The notes below the pieces were generated by a model. It was not told the origin of the DNA and did not search any database. It saw only the letters and a list, made by a program, of their open reading frames with translations. Shown one piece after another: positions 27,139 through 36,712 of a stretch of 64,000 bases of DNA (the first letter of the stretch is position 1; each line of letters starts with the position of its first letter). The DNA is from Pseudomonadota bacterium (GTDB taxonomy: Bacteria > Pseudomonadota > Gammaproteobacteria > Steroidobacterales > Steroidobacteraceae), in contig JAJZUT010000012.1 of NCBI GenBank assembly GCA_021847105.1, positions 1-64,000 on the forward strand, written 5' to 3'. Position numbers and translations under genes: made by a program.

Positions 27139-28788
27139 TCAGCTCCGTGCGCTGCGCCACTCAGCCAGCTGCTCGAGCACCTTCTGCACGCCCTCGGCGC
27201 CGGCCGGCTGCCCGGACGGATCGCGCACGCTCGCCACCAGCTGCTCGGTGAGGCGCTTGCCGAATTCCACGCCCCACTGATCGAAGGAATTGATGCCCCA
27301 CAGCACCCCCTGGGTGAACACCTTATGCTCGTAGAGCGCGAGCAGGCGGCCCAGAGTCGGCGGATCGAGTCGCGCGAAGGCGATGAGCGTGCTCGGGCGC
27401 GAGCCGGGGCTGATCTTGTGCGGCTCGAGTCGCTCGCGCCACTCCTGGGGCAGACCTTCGCGCTCGAACTCGGCACGCACCGCCTCGCTGGAGTAGCCCG
27501 CCATGAACGCCTCAGCCTGCGCGAGGCAACTGGCGATCGCGAGCGCGTGCTGCGCCTCGTTGCCGCAGGAGGAGACAGCCGGTAGCAGCAGCTCGAGCGC
27601 CGCCCTCGGGCTGCCCTGGTGCAGTAACTGGTAAAACGAGTGCTGCGCATTGCTGCCCGCTCCGCCCCAGATCACCGGCGCGGTCTGCCACTGCGTCGCC
27701 CGTCCCTCGAGCGTGACCGATTTGCCGTTGCTGCCCATCTCGAGCTGCTGCAGATAGGCGGGCAGACCCCCGAGCCGCTCCTCGTAGGGCACGATCGCGA
27801 GCGTCGGCAGATCGCGGAAATTGATGTTCCACAGGCCGATGAGCGCGAGCAGCACCGGCAGGTTCTGCTCCCAGGGGGCGCTGTGAAAATGGGCGTCCAT
27901 CTCGCGCCCGCCGTCGAGAAACGCGAGATAGGCCTGCGGGCCGATGGCAATGGCAAGCGCGACGCCGATCGAGGACCACACCGAATAGCGGCCACCCACC
28001 CAATCCCACATCGTGAAGCGGTAATCAGGGTGCACGCCGAAGGTGTCCATGGCGCGGTGGTTGAGCGAGACGGCCGCGAAGTGCGCCGGTACCGCCGCCG
28101 CACCGAGCCGATCGTGCAGCCACTGCCGGGCGGTGTGCGCGTTGCTCAGCGTCTCGAGCGTCGTGAAGGTCTTGGAGGCGACGATGAACAGCGTCGTGCG
28201 TGGATCGGCTTCGGCGAGCAGATCGGCGAGCCGGCAGCCCTGCACGTTGGAGACAAATTCGCAGCGCGGCGCCCCGTGCGCGTGATGCGCCAGCGCCTGC
28301 ACCGCCATCGCCGGACCCAGATCCGAGCCGCCGATGCCGATGTGAACCACGAGCGAAAAGGGTAAGCCGTCGCTGCCGGCGATGCGCCCGCTGCGCACCC
28401 CGGCGGCGAACGCCAGCATGCGCTCACGCTCCTCGAGCACCTCGCGCTCGACCGTCTCGCCGCCGAGACGCTCGCCCGGGCGCTGACGCAACGCCACATG
28501 CAGCACCGAGCGCTGCTCGGTGACGTTGATCTTCTCCCCGCGCCACATCGCATCGCGGTAGTCGGCGAGCCCCGCCGCATCGGGCAGTGCCAGCAGCCGG
28601 CCGAGCACCACCTCATCGAGATGCTGGCGGGAAAAATCCAACAGCAGTCCGGCGCCACGGCGCGAGAAACGCTCGAAGCGGCCCGGATCGCGTTCGAACA
28701 GCTCGCGCGTCGCCACCCGTGCGAGCCGCTGCGCGTGGGAATGCAGCTCAGACCAGGATGCGCTGCGCGGGCCGGGGGCGATGTGCAT
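27139..28788 (-). CDS. pgi: Glucose-6-phosphate isomerase
   Basis: A 549-residue enzyme, the usual length, interconverting glucose- and fructose-6-phosphate. VHIGIGGSDLGPAMAVQAL, FIVASKTFTTLETLSNA, GGRYSVWSSIGVALAI and NSFDQWGVEFGKRL are the conserved active-site regions. The start MHIAPGPRSA at 28788 fits the family; the open frame continues upstream over the aminotransferase gene without similarity. Supplies fructose-6-phosphate to sugar-nucleotide and pentose-phosphate pathways, which fits its place next to gmhA. Confidence 0.95.
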   Translation of the reverse strand: MHIAPGPRSASWSELHSHAQRLARVATRELFERDPGRFERFSRRGAGLLLDFSRQHLDEVVLGRLLALPDAAGLADYRDAMWRGEKINVTEQRSVLHVALRQRPGERLGGETVEREVLEERERMLAFAAGVRSGRIAGSDGLPFSLVVHIGIGGSDLGPAMAVQALAHHAHGAPRCEFVSNVQGCRLADLLAEADPRTTLFIVASKTFTTLETLSNAHTARQWLHDRLGAAAVPAHFAAVSLNHRAMDTFGVHPDYRFTMWDWVGGRYSVWSSIGVALAIAIGPQAYLAFLDGGREMDAHFHSAPWEQNLPVLLALIGLWNINFRDLPTLAIVPYEERLGGLPAYLQQLEMGSNGKSVTLEGRATQWQTAPVIWGGAGSNAQHSFYQLLHQGSPRAALELLLPAVSSCGNEAQHALAIASCLAQAEAFMAGYSSEAVRAEFEREGLPQEWRERLEPHKISPGSRPSTLIAFARLDPPTLGRLLALYEHKVFTQGVLWGINSFDQWGVEFGKRLTEQLVASVRDPSGQPAGAEGVQKVLEQLAEWRSARS

Positions 28789-28811
28789 GACGGCAGCGCG
28801 GCCTCGGCCTC

Positions 28812-30026
28812 TCAGGCCCGCGCCGCGCGGGCGCCTGCGGAGTAGAACGCGCCGATGCACTCGACGACGTAGTTCAGCTGCTCGACGCTGAGCTCGGGGA
28901 AGATCGGCAGCGCCAGCGTCTCGCGCGCGGCCCGCTCGGACTGCGGGAAGTCCCCGCTGCGGTAGCCGAGATACGCGAAACACTTCTGCAGGTGCAGCGG
29001 GATCGGATAGTAAATCTCGGTGCCGACGCCGGCCGCAGCGAGATGCTCGCGCAGCGCATCGCGCTCGCGGGCGCGGATCACGTACTGGTTGTAGATGTGG
29101 TGAAAGCCCGGCAGTGCCGGCGGCGGGACCACCTGCGCCTCGAGCCCGGCGCGGGCGAAGGCGACATCGTAGACGCGGGCGTTCTCGGCACGCCGCTGCG
29201 ACCACTCGTCGAGATAATCGAGCTTCACGTTGAGCACCGCCGCCTGCAGCTCATCGATGCGGAAATTGCCCCCGATGAACGCATGATGGTATTTCGGCTT
29301 ACCGCCATGCACACGCAGCACCTGCAGGTGCTCGGCGAGCGCCTCGTCCGCGGTCACGCACAGGCCGGCGTCGCCGAACGCGCCGAGGTTCTTGGTCGGA
29401 AAGAACGAAAAGCAACCGACGTCGCCGAAGCTGCCGGCCGGGCGCGCGCCGGCATCGCGGGCACCGATCGCCTGGGCGGCATCCTCGATGACCCGCAACC
29501 CGGACTCGCGCGCAAGCGCGAGCAGCGGCTCCATCGGGCAGAGCTGACCGTACAGATGTACCGGCATCAGCGCCTTGACGCGCGTGCCGCTGGCGCGGTG
29601 CACCAGCGCCCCGTCGCGCCGCTCGCACTCCTGCTCGATGAACGTGCGCACCGCGGCGGCGGAGATATTGAACGTCTCGGGCTCGATGTCGCAGAACAAG
29701 GGTCGTGCGCCGGTGCGCGCGATCGTGCCGGCCGTGGCGAAAAACGTGTAGGGCGTCGTGATCACGGCGTCCCCGGGGCCGATGTCGAGGCCCATCAGCG
29801 CGAGCAGCAGCGCATCGGTGCCCGAAGACACGCCGATGCCGAATCGGGACTGGCTGTAGGCGGCGAGGCGCGCCTCGAGCGTGCGCACCTCGGGCCCGAG
29901 AATGAACTGCTGGCTGGCGCAGACCGCATCGATCACGGCTCGCACCCGCGGCGCGATGGCCTCGTACTGGGGCTTCAGGTCGAGCAGCGGCACGCGCATC
30001 GCAGGGGCCTGGGGCTTTTCGGTCAC
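28812..30026 (-). CDS. DegT/DnrJ/EryC1/StrS family PLP-dependent sugar aminotransferase
   Basis: A 404-residue PLP enzyme. VPLLDLKPQYEAI opens the family domain; GVSSGTDALLLALMGL binds phosphate; VIEDAAQAIGA carries the PLP-ring Asp; FFPTKNLGAFGDAG holds the PLP lysine. GGNFRIDELQAAVL and HIYNQYVIR are conserved. It most likely transaminates a keto sugar nucleotide for LPS or capsule. A GTG at 30026 behind GAGG is preferred; ATG at 29999 is an alternative. It ends 23 bases before pgi. Confidence 0.92.
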   Translation of the reverse strand: MTEKPQAPAMRVPLLDLKPQYEAIAPRVRAVIDAVCASQQFILGPEVRTLEARLAAYSQSRFGIGVSSGTDALLLALMGLDIGPGDAVITTPYTFFATAGTIARTGARPLFCDIEPETFNISAAAVRTFIEQECERRDGALVHRASGTRVKALMPVHLYGQLCPMEPLLALARESGLRVIEDAAQAIGARDAGARPAGSFGDVGCFSFFPTKNLGAFGDAGLCVTADEALAEHLQVLRVHGGKPKYHHAFIGGNFRIDELQAAVLNVKLDYLDEWSQRRAENARVYDVAFARAGLEAQVVPPPALPGFHHIYNQYVIRARERDALREHLAAAGVGTEIYYPIPLHLQKCFAYLGYRSGDFPQSERAARETLALPIFPELSVEQLNYVVECIGAFYSAGARAARA

Positions 30027-30104
30027 GGACGGTTCCCTCGCAGAAAGGACTATTTTAACCGGCACGGGTACGCCACGGCGGCGCACCGCACGCCCGGCGG
30101 GGGC

Positions 30105-30824
30105 TTAAGAGGAGCGCTCAGACGGCGCGGACGCTGCCGGCCAGAGGCACTTGCCGCCGCTCGCCTTGCCGATCACCGCCAACATCTGCTCGTGGGCCTG
30201 CAACTCCGCGCCGCTCGCCACCAGCACCTTCAGCGGGCCGGCCGAGCGGGTGGGCTGCACGGCGCTCGGCCCGGCCTCGCGCTCGAGCGCGGCGAGTTCG
30301 AGCGCCGCCTGCCCGCCGGTCATGGCCAGATAGACATCGGCCAGGATGCGCGCATCGAGCAACGCACCGTGCAATTCGCGGCCGGCGTTGTCGACGTTGT
30401 AGCGCTTGCAGAGCGCGTCGAGGTTGTTGCGCTGTCCCGGGTGCAGCTCGCGCGCCAGTCCGAGCGTATCGAGCACGTGCCAGCGTTCGGCAAGCTTCAT
30501 CGGCCGCCCGCAACGCTCAAGCTCAGCCTCGAGGAAACCGACGTCGAACGGGGCATTGTGCGCCACGAGCTCCGCGCCCTCGAGAAACTCGAGCAGTGCA
30601 TCGGCGATTTCGACGAAACGCGGCTGATGCGCAAGCGATTCGCGCGAGATACCGTGTACGGCGAGCGCGCCGGCGTCGATGTCGCGCTCGGGATTGAGAT
30701 ACTGGTGAAAGGTGCGGCCCGTGACCCGCCGGTTCACGAGCTCGACGCAGCCGATTTCAATGACGCGGTGCCCGAGCGAAGGCTCAAGCCCGGTGGTCTC
30801 GGTATCGAGAACGATCTGTCGCAT
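30105..30824 (-). CDS. dnaQ: DNA polymerase III epsilon subunit (3'-5' proofreading exonuclease)
   Basis: A 239-residue DEDDh exonuclease. Exo I is VLDTETTGLEP, Exo II is VAHNAPFDVGFLEAEL, Exo III is HGALLDARILADVY (catalytic His and Asp). The C-terminal tail would contact the alpha subunit. In many gammaproteobacteria dnaQ lies beside rnhA; here a lipoprotein gene and about 1 kb of empty DNA separate them. Confidence 0.95.
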   Translation of the reverse strand: MRQIVLDTETTGLEPSLGHRVIEIGCVELVNRRVTGRTFHQYLNPERDIDAGALAVHGISRESLAHQPRFVEIADALLEFLEGAELVAHNAPFDVGFLEAELERCGRPMKLAERWHVLDTLGLARELHPGQRNNLDALCKRYNVDNAGRELHGALLDARILADVYLAMTGGQAALELAALEREAGPSAVQPTRSAGPLKVLVASGAELQAHEQMLAVIGKASGGKCLWPAASAPSERSS

Positions 30825-31154
30825 GGGCGAGAGTGTAACCGCTCGCCTGTCGAACGGGGGTCCGCGCGCAGGGGAGAGGCTGCACTCGGGCCGGTGCGTT
30901 CACGCCGATCGGACGGGAAATGCCGCTTAAAAGGGGCGCCCGGGGTGGCGCTGATGCCGCGACGGGGGCACAGGCGGTTCCCGCCCGCCAGCCGCCCCGA
31001 ACACCACTCGTGCCCGGCGTTCTGGAGTCGGCCGCCACTGAACCGTCGCCCTCCTCGCCGGCTTTCGACCCTTCGCGCCCGGGTCGCGGCAGACGTTCTC
31101 CCGTTGCACAAGGTCCGGCCGCTCACGCCTCGAGCGCAGAACCGCCGACGGGCC
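30825..31154. other. No gene seen between dnaQ and the lipoprotein gene
   Basis: About 330 bases. The open frames on both strands lack starts with ribosome sites and any domain. The dnaQ promoter should be here. No terminator hairpin with a T-run was recognised. Confidence 0.5.
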
Positions 31155-31835
31155 TCAGTCACCCCGTCCTCCGAGAGCCTCCCGGGAAGCCAGGGCGGTG
31201 GATCGGGTGGAATGTGCGCCGGCTGACCGTGCGCTGCGTCCCGCAATGCCCAGTGTGCTGGGCGCCTCGCCGGCATGGGCAAGCCCGACCGGCTGCTGGC
31301 GACTCCCCTGCCAGCGGCCCATCAGCGCCCGCGCGACGTCCTCGACAAACACTCGCTCGGTGTCCCCCTGCGAGTCGGACGCCCCGAAAAAGCCGCCTCG
31401 TGACGCGCCTTGGTTCAGCGTGAACGCTTCCTCGAGCCGGTGCTGCGGCAGCGAGAAGACTTGCACTCTGGCGCCAATCAGCCCCCGGCTGCGTCCCAGC
31501 GCGGCAGCCCCCAACGATCCACCGCCGACGGAATATCGCGTAATGTGCACGGCGATCTCGTAGGGCCGCCAGGCCCCCGAGGCCGCATCGGCGCTCTGCA
31601 ATCCGCGAATGTCGTCTGAGATGTCCTGGGCCATCCGACGCTTCTGCGCAGGGAGGATTTCAACGCTCGGCGCAGCGTCGACCCTCACGCTCAGGATGTC
31701 CCTACCCGTGAGTCGAAATCCGGTCAGCCGCCCGGCAATCCGTGGAACCGGACCGGTGCTCGCGCAGGCAGCCAGAAACAGACCACTGAGCGCCACCATC
31801 GCCACGAGGCCCCGAACTCTGCTTGACGACTGCAT
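31155..31835 (-). CDS. Lipoprotein, possibly DUF4410-like
   Basis: A 226-residue protein starting MQSSSRVRGL at 31835 behind GAGAGGTGG. The signal peptide ends in lipobox FLAAC, so the mature protein should be anchored in a membrane. The body (GFRLTGRDILSVRVDA, IAVHITRYSVGGGSLGAAAL, IGARVQVFSLPQHR) resembles DUF4410-type proteins of unknown role. The last 50 residues are low-complexity and Arg/Ser-rich. It is bordered by long empty regions on both sides, and its upstream frame extension has no similarity. Confidence 0.6.
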   Translation of the reverse strand: MQSSSRVRGLVAMVALSGLFLAACASTGPVPRIAGRLTGFRLTGRDILSVRVDAAPSVEILPAQKRRMAQDISDDIRGLQSADAASGAWRPYEIAVHITRYSVGGGSLGAAALGRSRGLIGARVQVFSLPQHRLEEAFTLNQGASRGGFFGASDSQGDTERVFVEDVARALMGRWQGSRQQPVGLAHAGEAPSTLGIAGRSARSAGAHSTRSTALASREALGGRGD

Positions 31836-32568
31836 TTCCACCTCTCGTATGACAAGCTTCAGGGACGCACCGCCCGACTCATGCACGCGGCGCACACCCC
31901 ATCGCTCTCGTCTTTGCAACCTGACCGGACCCGATCGGTTCAGCAAATGAGGAGCTCCGACCTCGAGTCACAGTGGGCCTCGGTCGGAGTGGACCGAGTG
32001 CACGCATCGTGTTCCGCGCGGTGGTTTTGCGAGCCGTGCTTTCTAATAAAATTCAGCTCGCACTCAGCGGCCCCCCTGTCAGCCGCCGACCGAACCGATT
32101 GTCCGCGAGCGCTCGCGCCAGTTCAAGGGCGAAGTCTGACAATCCTCGCCTCACGGAGCGGCCGGCGGACGAATTGCCGAGAGCGCCGCTCCACGCTGCA
32201 GCTCGATCAGCGAGCCGATGGGCGCGATGTTAGCTTGGGTGCGCAACGGCCCGGGGCCGTCATCGGTGCGTCAGACTGCGGACGAGCCCAGCAAGCGGAT
32301 CGAACCGCACAGCGCCGAACTCAAGGGCACGGGAGACGCTGCGCAACGCATCGGCCTCTTGCCGCCCAGGCGTCATTCGACCGCTGCGGCGAGTGATGCC
32401 AGTGCTCCACGACACGCCTCGCGCTGCCGTCGCATGACCCACACAAGAGCCGACGAGCCGATGTTCACCTCAGTGCGCCGTCTCCCGATCCGATCGATTG
32501 CCGCCAGCCCAAGTGAATTTACGTGCGGAGTCCGCCGTCTGCGCCGCATCCTCAGATCGGACCGGCCG
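31836..32568. other. Long intergenic region between the lipoprotein gene and rnhA
   Basis: About 730 bases with only shadow-like overlapping frames. I could not find a tRNA, an insertion sequence end, a repeat or a homologous protein fragment. It may be the remains of a lost gene between the normally adjacent rnhA and dnaQ. Confidence 0.45.
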
Positions 32569-33057
32569 CTAGGGTGCCCGCTCAGCGTCGGCGCGGCCGA
32601 GCGCATCGATCGCCGCGTTCGCCAGGCGGTCGACCCGCTCGTTGCCGGGCACGCCCGCATGGCCCGGCACCCAGTGCCACTCGATGCGATGGCCCTGCGC
32701 GAGCGCATCGAGCCGCTGCCAGAGGTCCTGATTCTTCACCGGCTTGCGGTCAGCGGTGCGCCAGCCCTTGGCCTTCCAGTTCGAGAGCCACTCGGTGATG
32801 CCCCGACGCACGTACTGCGAGTCGGTATACAGACGCGCGCGCACGGGCCGCTTCAGCGCCTCCAGCGCCCCGATCACGGCCATCAGCTCCATGCGGTTGT
32901 TGGTGGTGAGCGGCTCGGCGCCGGAGAGCGTTTTCTCCCGCTCGCCGAAAATCAGCAACGCCCCCCAGCCGCCCGGTCCCGGATTGCCGCGGCAGGCCCC
33001 GTCGGTGTAGATCTCGACCCTCCCGCCCGACGCCGGATGCGCCTCGAGGCCACTCAT
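32569..33057 (-). CDS. rnhA: Ribonuclease HI
   Basis: A 162-residue endonuclease that removes RNA from RNA-DNA hybrids. The active-site carboxylates are visible: Asp in [15 protein letters not shown], Glu in [15 protein letters not shown], Asp in [10 protein letters not shown] and Asp in [10 protein letters not shown], with the His of PGHAG. The start MSGLEAHP at 33057 overlaps the methyltransferase stop by ATGA. The longer open frame upstream is a shadow of the methyltransferase. Confidence 0.96.
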   Translation of the reverse strand: MSGLEAHPASGGRVEIYTDGACRGNPGPGGWGALLIFGEREKTLSGAEPLTTNNRMELMAVIGALEALKRPVRARLYTDSQYVRRGITEWLSNWKAKGWRTADRKPVKNQDLWQRLDALAQGHRIEWHWVPGHAGVPGNERVDRLANAAIDALGRADAERAP

Positions 33058-33821
33058 GGCGAGCGGCGCACGCCGTGGCGTACCGGCGGGACCGGCTTCA
33101 CCAGCGCCCCGAGCACCGCGCGGCGCACGCGCGGGCGCATCGGGGTGAGCGTGTAGACCTGCTTGCGCGCCTTGAGCAGGTAGGCCCCCGCGGGCAGCGG
33201 GAAGGTCAGTCCGCGGCGCAACAGCCGCTCGGCCCCCTCGCCCTCGGCGAGCCCGCCGGCCCAGGGACTGCGGTACAGATAGCGCCGCGCGGCGAACACC
33301 TCGTAGCCGAGCAAGGCCAGCCACTCGCGCACCCGCCGCTCGGACAACACCCGGCGCAGACCCGGCGGAAAGCCGCTGCGCGAGAGGCGCGCGCGACGCC
33401 CCCAGAGACTCCACGGCTGAAAGCCGAGCACCACCAAGTGCCCCTCGCCGACCAGCACCCGGTCGGTCTCGCGCACGATGGCATAGGGGTCGCTGGCAAA
33501 TTCCAACGTATGCGGCATCAACACCGCGTCGATCGAATCCCCGCTCACCGGCAGCTGACTGGGCCGACCCAGAATGTCGGCATCTGGCGACAGCGCCGGC
33601 TGCGCGAGGATGGCTCGGTGGCGCGTGCGGCACGCACCTAACAGCTGGCGGCCCTCGCCCCAGGCGCCAATTTGCAGGCATTCCCAGCCAAACACGTCAT
33701 CGAGCGCCTCGGCGACCACCAACGTCTCGGCGGCGATGAGCGCACGGCCGGCCGGACTCGCCCACCAGCGTCTGAGCGAGTGCGCGAGCTCCGAATGCGC
33801 TGAAGTGAGAGTTTGTCCCAT
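33054..33821 (-). CDS. SAM-dependent methyltransferase upstream of rnhA
   Basis: A 255-residue protein of the Methyltransf_11 type. The SAM motif I is weak ([10 protein letters not shown]), but [20 protein letters not shown] and [21 protein letters not shown] are clear hallmarks of the conserved gammaproteobacterial protein encoded between gloB and rnhA. Its substrate is unknown. Here gloB is absent and mltD is transcribed divergently from the same 130-base interval. Confidence 0.8.
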   Translation of the reverse strand: MGQTLTSAHSELAHSLRRWWASPAGRALIAAETLVVAEALDDVFGWECLQIGAWGEGRQLLGACRTRHRAILAQPALSPDADILGRPSQLPVSGDSIDAVLMPHTLEFASDPYAIVRETDRVLVGEGHLVVLGFQPWSLWGRRARLSRSGFPPGLRRVLSERRVREWLALLGYEVFAARRYLYRSPWAGGLAEGEGAERLLRRGLTFPLPAGAYLLKARKQVYTLTPMRPRVRRAVLGALVKPVPPVRHGVRRSP

Positions 33822-33952
33822 CAGGGGCTAGCCATCCTGTGATATGAGAAGGTACATTTCGCGTTTGGTCGAGCTTATTGTAATGTCCGAGCGGCTCCTC
33901 CCCGAAGAGCCGCTCGCGCAGAACGTAACACGCCGCAGAGAGGGTCGGGAAA

Positions 33953-35773
33953 TTGGCGATTTCAGCGAGCTGGGCACGGTGTGCCCTGGGTGTCCTCGGT
34001 GTTCTGGCTCTGTCGGCCTGTGCCACTCGAGCCCCTCTGCGTACCGTGGTGGCGCAACGGGTGACGCCCGCCGCCGCGCCGGTCGCCCCCAAGGTGGTCG
34101 CGCCGACGCCCCCGCCCCCTCCCCCGGCCGCCCCGCCCGTCACGCCGAGCCCGAGCGCCGCACCCCCGGCGCTGCACTACGCGAACCTCTTCGCGCGCAT
34201 CCGGGCCGGCTTCCAGCTGCCCGACCCGAACAAGCCGGTGATCGCCGAGGAGGCCCGCTGGTACGCGAACCATCCGCAGTTCCTGCAGCGCGCCTTCGGC
34301 CGCGCGGACATGTATCTGTACTACATCGTCACGCAACTGCAGGCGCGGCACATGCCGCTCGAACTGGCCCTGCTGCCGGTGATCGAGAGCGCGTTTCAGC
34401 CGTTTGCCTATTCCTGGGCCCGCGCCGCGGGCATCTGGCAGTTCACTTCCGGCACCGGACGACTGTTCGGACTGAAGCAGGACTGGTGGTACGACGGCCG
34501 GCGTGACGTCATCGCCTCCACCCAGGCGGCGCTCAATTACCTGCAGCAGCTGCACGATAACCTCGGCGGGCACTGGCTGCTCGCGATCGCCGCGTACAAC
34601 TGCGGCATCCTCAACGTGCAGCGCGCCATCCGTTACAACCAGGCGCGGGGCCGTCCGACGGACTTCTGGCACTTGATCCTGCCGCGGCAGACCGAGCTGT
34701 ACGTGCCGCAGCTGCTCGCCATGGCCCGCCTGGTGCAGGATCCGGGCAAGTACGGCCTGTCTTTCAGCCCCATCCCCGATCAGCCGTACTTCACGCAGGT
34801 GCCGACCGACGGCCAGGTCAACCTCGAGGTTGCCGCACGGCTCGCCGGCATCTCCTCCGATGAGATCTATCAGCTGAACCCCGCCTTCCACCGCTGGGCG
34901 ACCGACCCCACCGGACCGTTCTACCTGCTGCTGCCCATCGACGCCGCGCCCGTGTTCGCACAGAACCTCGCCGCGCTCTCCCCAGATGAGCGCATGGGCG
35001 TCGACCGCTACGTCGTGCGCCGGGGCGACACCGTCTATTCGGTGGCGCGCCGGTTCAAGACCTCGACCGACCTGCTGCGCCGGTTGAACACGCTGCCGAA
35101 CGGGCGGCTTGTGGTCGGCGAGCAGATCGAAGTCCCCGCCACCGCCTACCACTTGCCGCAAAACGTGATGTTGGCGGCCGAGCAGGCCGATCACTCCCGG
35201 TGGCGCAGCCGCTTCCGCTTCCGCGTGGTACGGGTGCGGCCGGGCGATACGCTCTGGGCCATTGCTCAGCGCCATGGCATCACCGTGCGCCGCCTGGCGC
35301 AGATGAATGGCCTGTCGCTGCATCACACGCTTCTGCAGCCCGGTGAGCGGCTGCGCCTGTACGCCGATGGGCGTGTGGGCCGCTTCGCGCGCCCCTCGTT
35401 CCGCGTGGTGCGCGTGCGGCCGGGCGACAGTCTGTGGTCGATCGCCGTGCGTAACCACGTGAGCGTGCACGCGCTGGCGCGCGTGAACCACTTGCGTCCG
35501 GGCCAGGTCCTGCGACCCGGCGAGCGGTTGCGGATCGTGCCGGCGATGGCCGCCGTACGCTATGCACCGAGCACCGCCCGCCGGCTGCTCGCGGGAGTCG
35601 CCCGCAGCGTGCACCGGGTGATCTACACCGTGCGCTCGGGCGATACGCTCTGGCAGATCGCGCAGCGCTTCCAGGTGCGCGTCGCGCAGATCCTCAGCTG
35701 GAACGAGATGCGGCTGCGCCAGCCGATCCTCGCCGGCCAGAAGCTGATGATCATGGCCGCCTCGGGCGGCTGA
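33953..35773 (+). CDS. mltD: Membrane-bound lytic murein transglycosylase D with four LysM repeats
   Basis: A 606-residue lipoprotein that cleaves peptidoglycan. It starts with TTG at 33953 after AGAGGG; the signal ends in lipobox ALSAC. A proline/alanine-rich linker follows, then the SLT domain with catalytic Glu in LLPVIESAFQPFAYS and GIWQFTSGTG, then IAAYNCGILNV. Four LysM peptidoglycan-binding repeats follow, beginning YVVRRGDTVYSVA, VVRVRPGDTLWAIA, VVRVRPGDSLWSIA and YTVRSGDTLWQIA. The E. coli enzyme is 452 residues with two LysM, so this is a longer form. A perfect hairpin terminator follows it. Confidence 0.95.
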   Translation: MAISASWARCALGVLGVLALSACATRAPLRTVVAQRVTPAAAPVAPKVVAPTPPPPPPAAPPVTPSPSAAPPALHYANLFARIRAGFQLPDPNKPVIAEEARWYANHPQFLQRAFGRADMYLYYIVTQLQARHMPLELALLPVIESAFQPFAYSWARAAGIWQFTSGTGRLFGLKQDWWYDGRRDVIASTQAALNYLQQLHDNLGGHWLLAIAAYNCGILNVQRAIRYNQARGRPTDFWHLILPRQTELYVPQLLAMARLVQDPGKYGLSFSPIPDQPYFTQVPTDGQVNLEVAARLAGISSDEIYQLNPAFHRWATDPTGPFYLLLPIDAAPVFAQNLAALSPDERMGVDRYVVRRGDTVYSVARRFKTSTDLLRRLNTLPNGRLVVGEQIEVPATAYHLPQNVMLAAEQADHSRWRSRFRFRVVRVRPGDTLWAIAQRHGITVRRLAQMNGLSLHHTLLQPGERLRLYADGRVGRFARPSFRVVRVRPGDSLWSIAVRNHVSVHALARVNHLRPGQVLRPGERLRIVPAMAAVRYAPSTARRLLAGVARSVHRVIYTVRSGDTLWQIAQRFQVRVAQILSWNEMRLRQPILAGQKLMIMAASGG

Positions 35774-35788
35774 TTGGTCTACACTGCC

Positions 35789-35826
35789 GGCCCGGATGTC
35801 CCGCGGGACATCCGGGCCGTTTTTCT
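35789..35826 (+). terminator. Rho-independent terminator after mltD
   Basis: A perfect 30-base palindrome (arms GGCCCGGATGTCCCG and CGGGACATCCGGGCC at 35789-35818) followed by G and a run of T. It separates mltD from fabI. Confidence 0.85.
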
Positions 35827-35842
35827 GTGCAAGGGTTGTCGC

Positions 35843-36640
35843 ATGGGATTTCTCACGGGTAAGCGTGCTCTGATCGTCGGCGTCGCTTCGGACCGCTCCA
35901 TCGCCTGGGGTATCGCGCAGGCGATGCACCGCGAGGGCGCCGAACTCGCCTTCTCGTACGTGAACGACAAGATGAAGGAGCGGGTTGAGGCGCTAGCCGC
36001 CTCGATCGGCTCGCGGCTCACGATGCCGATTGACGTCACCAGCGATAGCGAGATCGACGCGGCTTTTGCGTTGCTGCAGCGTGAATGGGGTCATCTCGAC
36101 ATCCTGGTGCACGCCGTGGCGTTCGCACCCCGCGAGGGCGTCTCGGGCAGCTTCGTCGAGAACACCAGCCGAGAGGTGTTCCGCGTCGCCCATGACGTCT
36201 CGAGCTACAGTCTGACCGCACTGGCACGCGGTGCCGCGCCGCTGATGGCCGGGCGCGCCGGCGCTGTGCTGACGCTGTCTTACCTCGGCGCCGTGCGCTC
36301 GATTCCGAGCTATAACGTCATGGGGCTCGCCAAGGCCAGTCTCGAGGCCAACGTCCGCTTCCTGGCCGCCGACCTCGGTCCGCACGGCATCCGCGTCAAC
36401 GGCATCTCCGCCGGACCGATCAAGACCCTCGCCGCCGCGGGCATTGCCGGCTTTCGCAAGATGCTCAATCGGGTGGCCGAGGTCGCGCCGCTGCGCCGCA
36501 ACGTCACGCAGGAGGATGTGGGCAATGCGGCCGCCTTCCTCTGCTCGGACCTCGCCGCCGGGGTGACCGGTGAGATTCTCTACGTCGATGGCGGCTTCAG
36601 CACCGTCGGCATGAGTTTCCCGGACGCCGAACCGGCCTGA
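35843..36640 (+). CDS. fabI: Enoyl-[acyl-carrier-protein] reductase (NADH)
   Basis: A 265-residue SDR enzyme, last reduction step of fatty-acid elongation. [17 protein letters not shown] is the FabI-type NADH site; the catalytic region reads [20 protein letters not shown], with the Tyr and Lys spaced as in Fab[17 protein letters not shown] and [12 protein letters not shown] follow. The start ATG at 35843 comes after AAGGG; the longer open frame upstream includes the mltD terminator. The FabI type is the triclosan-sensitive form. Confidence 0.95.
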   Translation: MGFLTGKRALIVGVASDRSIAWGIAQAMHREGAELAFSYVNDKMKERVEALAASIGSRLTMPIDVTSDSEIDAAFALLQREWGHLDILVHAVAFAPREGVSGSFVENTSREVFRVAHDVSSYSLTALARGAAPLMAGRAGAVLTLSYLGAVRSIPSYNVMGLAKASLEANVRFLAADLGPHGIRVNGISAGPIKTLAAAGIAGFRKMLNRVAEVAPLRRNVTQEDVGNAAAFLCSDLAAGVTGEILYVDGGFSTVGMSFPDAEPA

Positions 36641-36665
36641 GCGCCCGCAGCGCTCGCAATGCAAA

Positions 36666-36696
36666 CGGGCATCGGGGGCAGCGCCCCCGATGCCCG
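36666..36696. terminator. Bidirectional hairpin between fabI and ppiD
   Basis: An inverted repeat with 14-base arms (CGGGCATCGGGGGC / GCCCCCGATGCCCG) around a 3-base loop, placed between the two convergent stops. It lacks a long T-run, so it may stall or end transcription weakly. Confidence 0.6.
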
Positions 36697-36712
36697 AGCG
36701 GATAGCGGGCCC

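Noticed and set aside
28992-31226. 744-codon plus-strand open frame
   Set aside because: It runs antisense over the aminotransferase and dnaQ genes and has no domain; long antisense frames are common in high-GC DNA.
35000-35760. Direct DNA repeats in mltD resembling a repeat array
   Set aside because: They encode LysM domains; no CRISPR-like spacing or palindromic repeats. No CRISPR array was seen anywhere in the window.
33962-35929. 655-codon minus-strand open frame opposite mltD
   Set aside because: Shadow of the mltD coding frame, no family resemblance.
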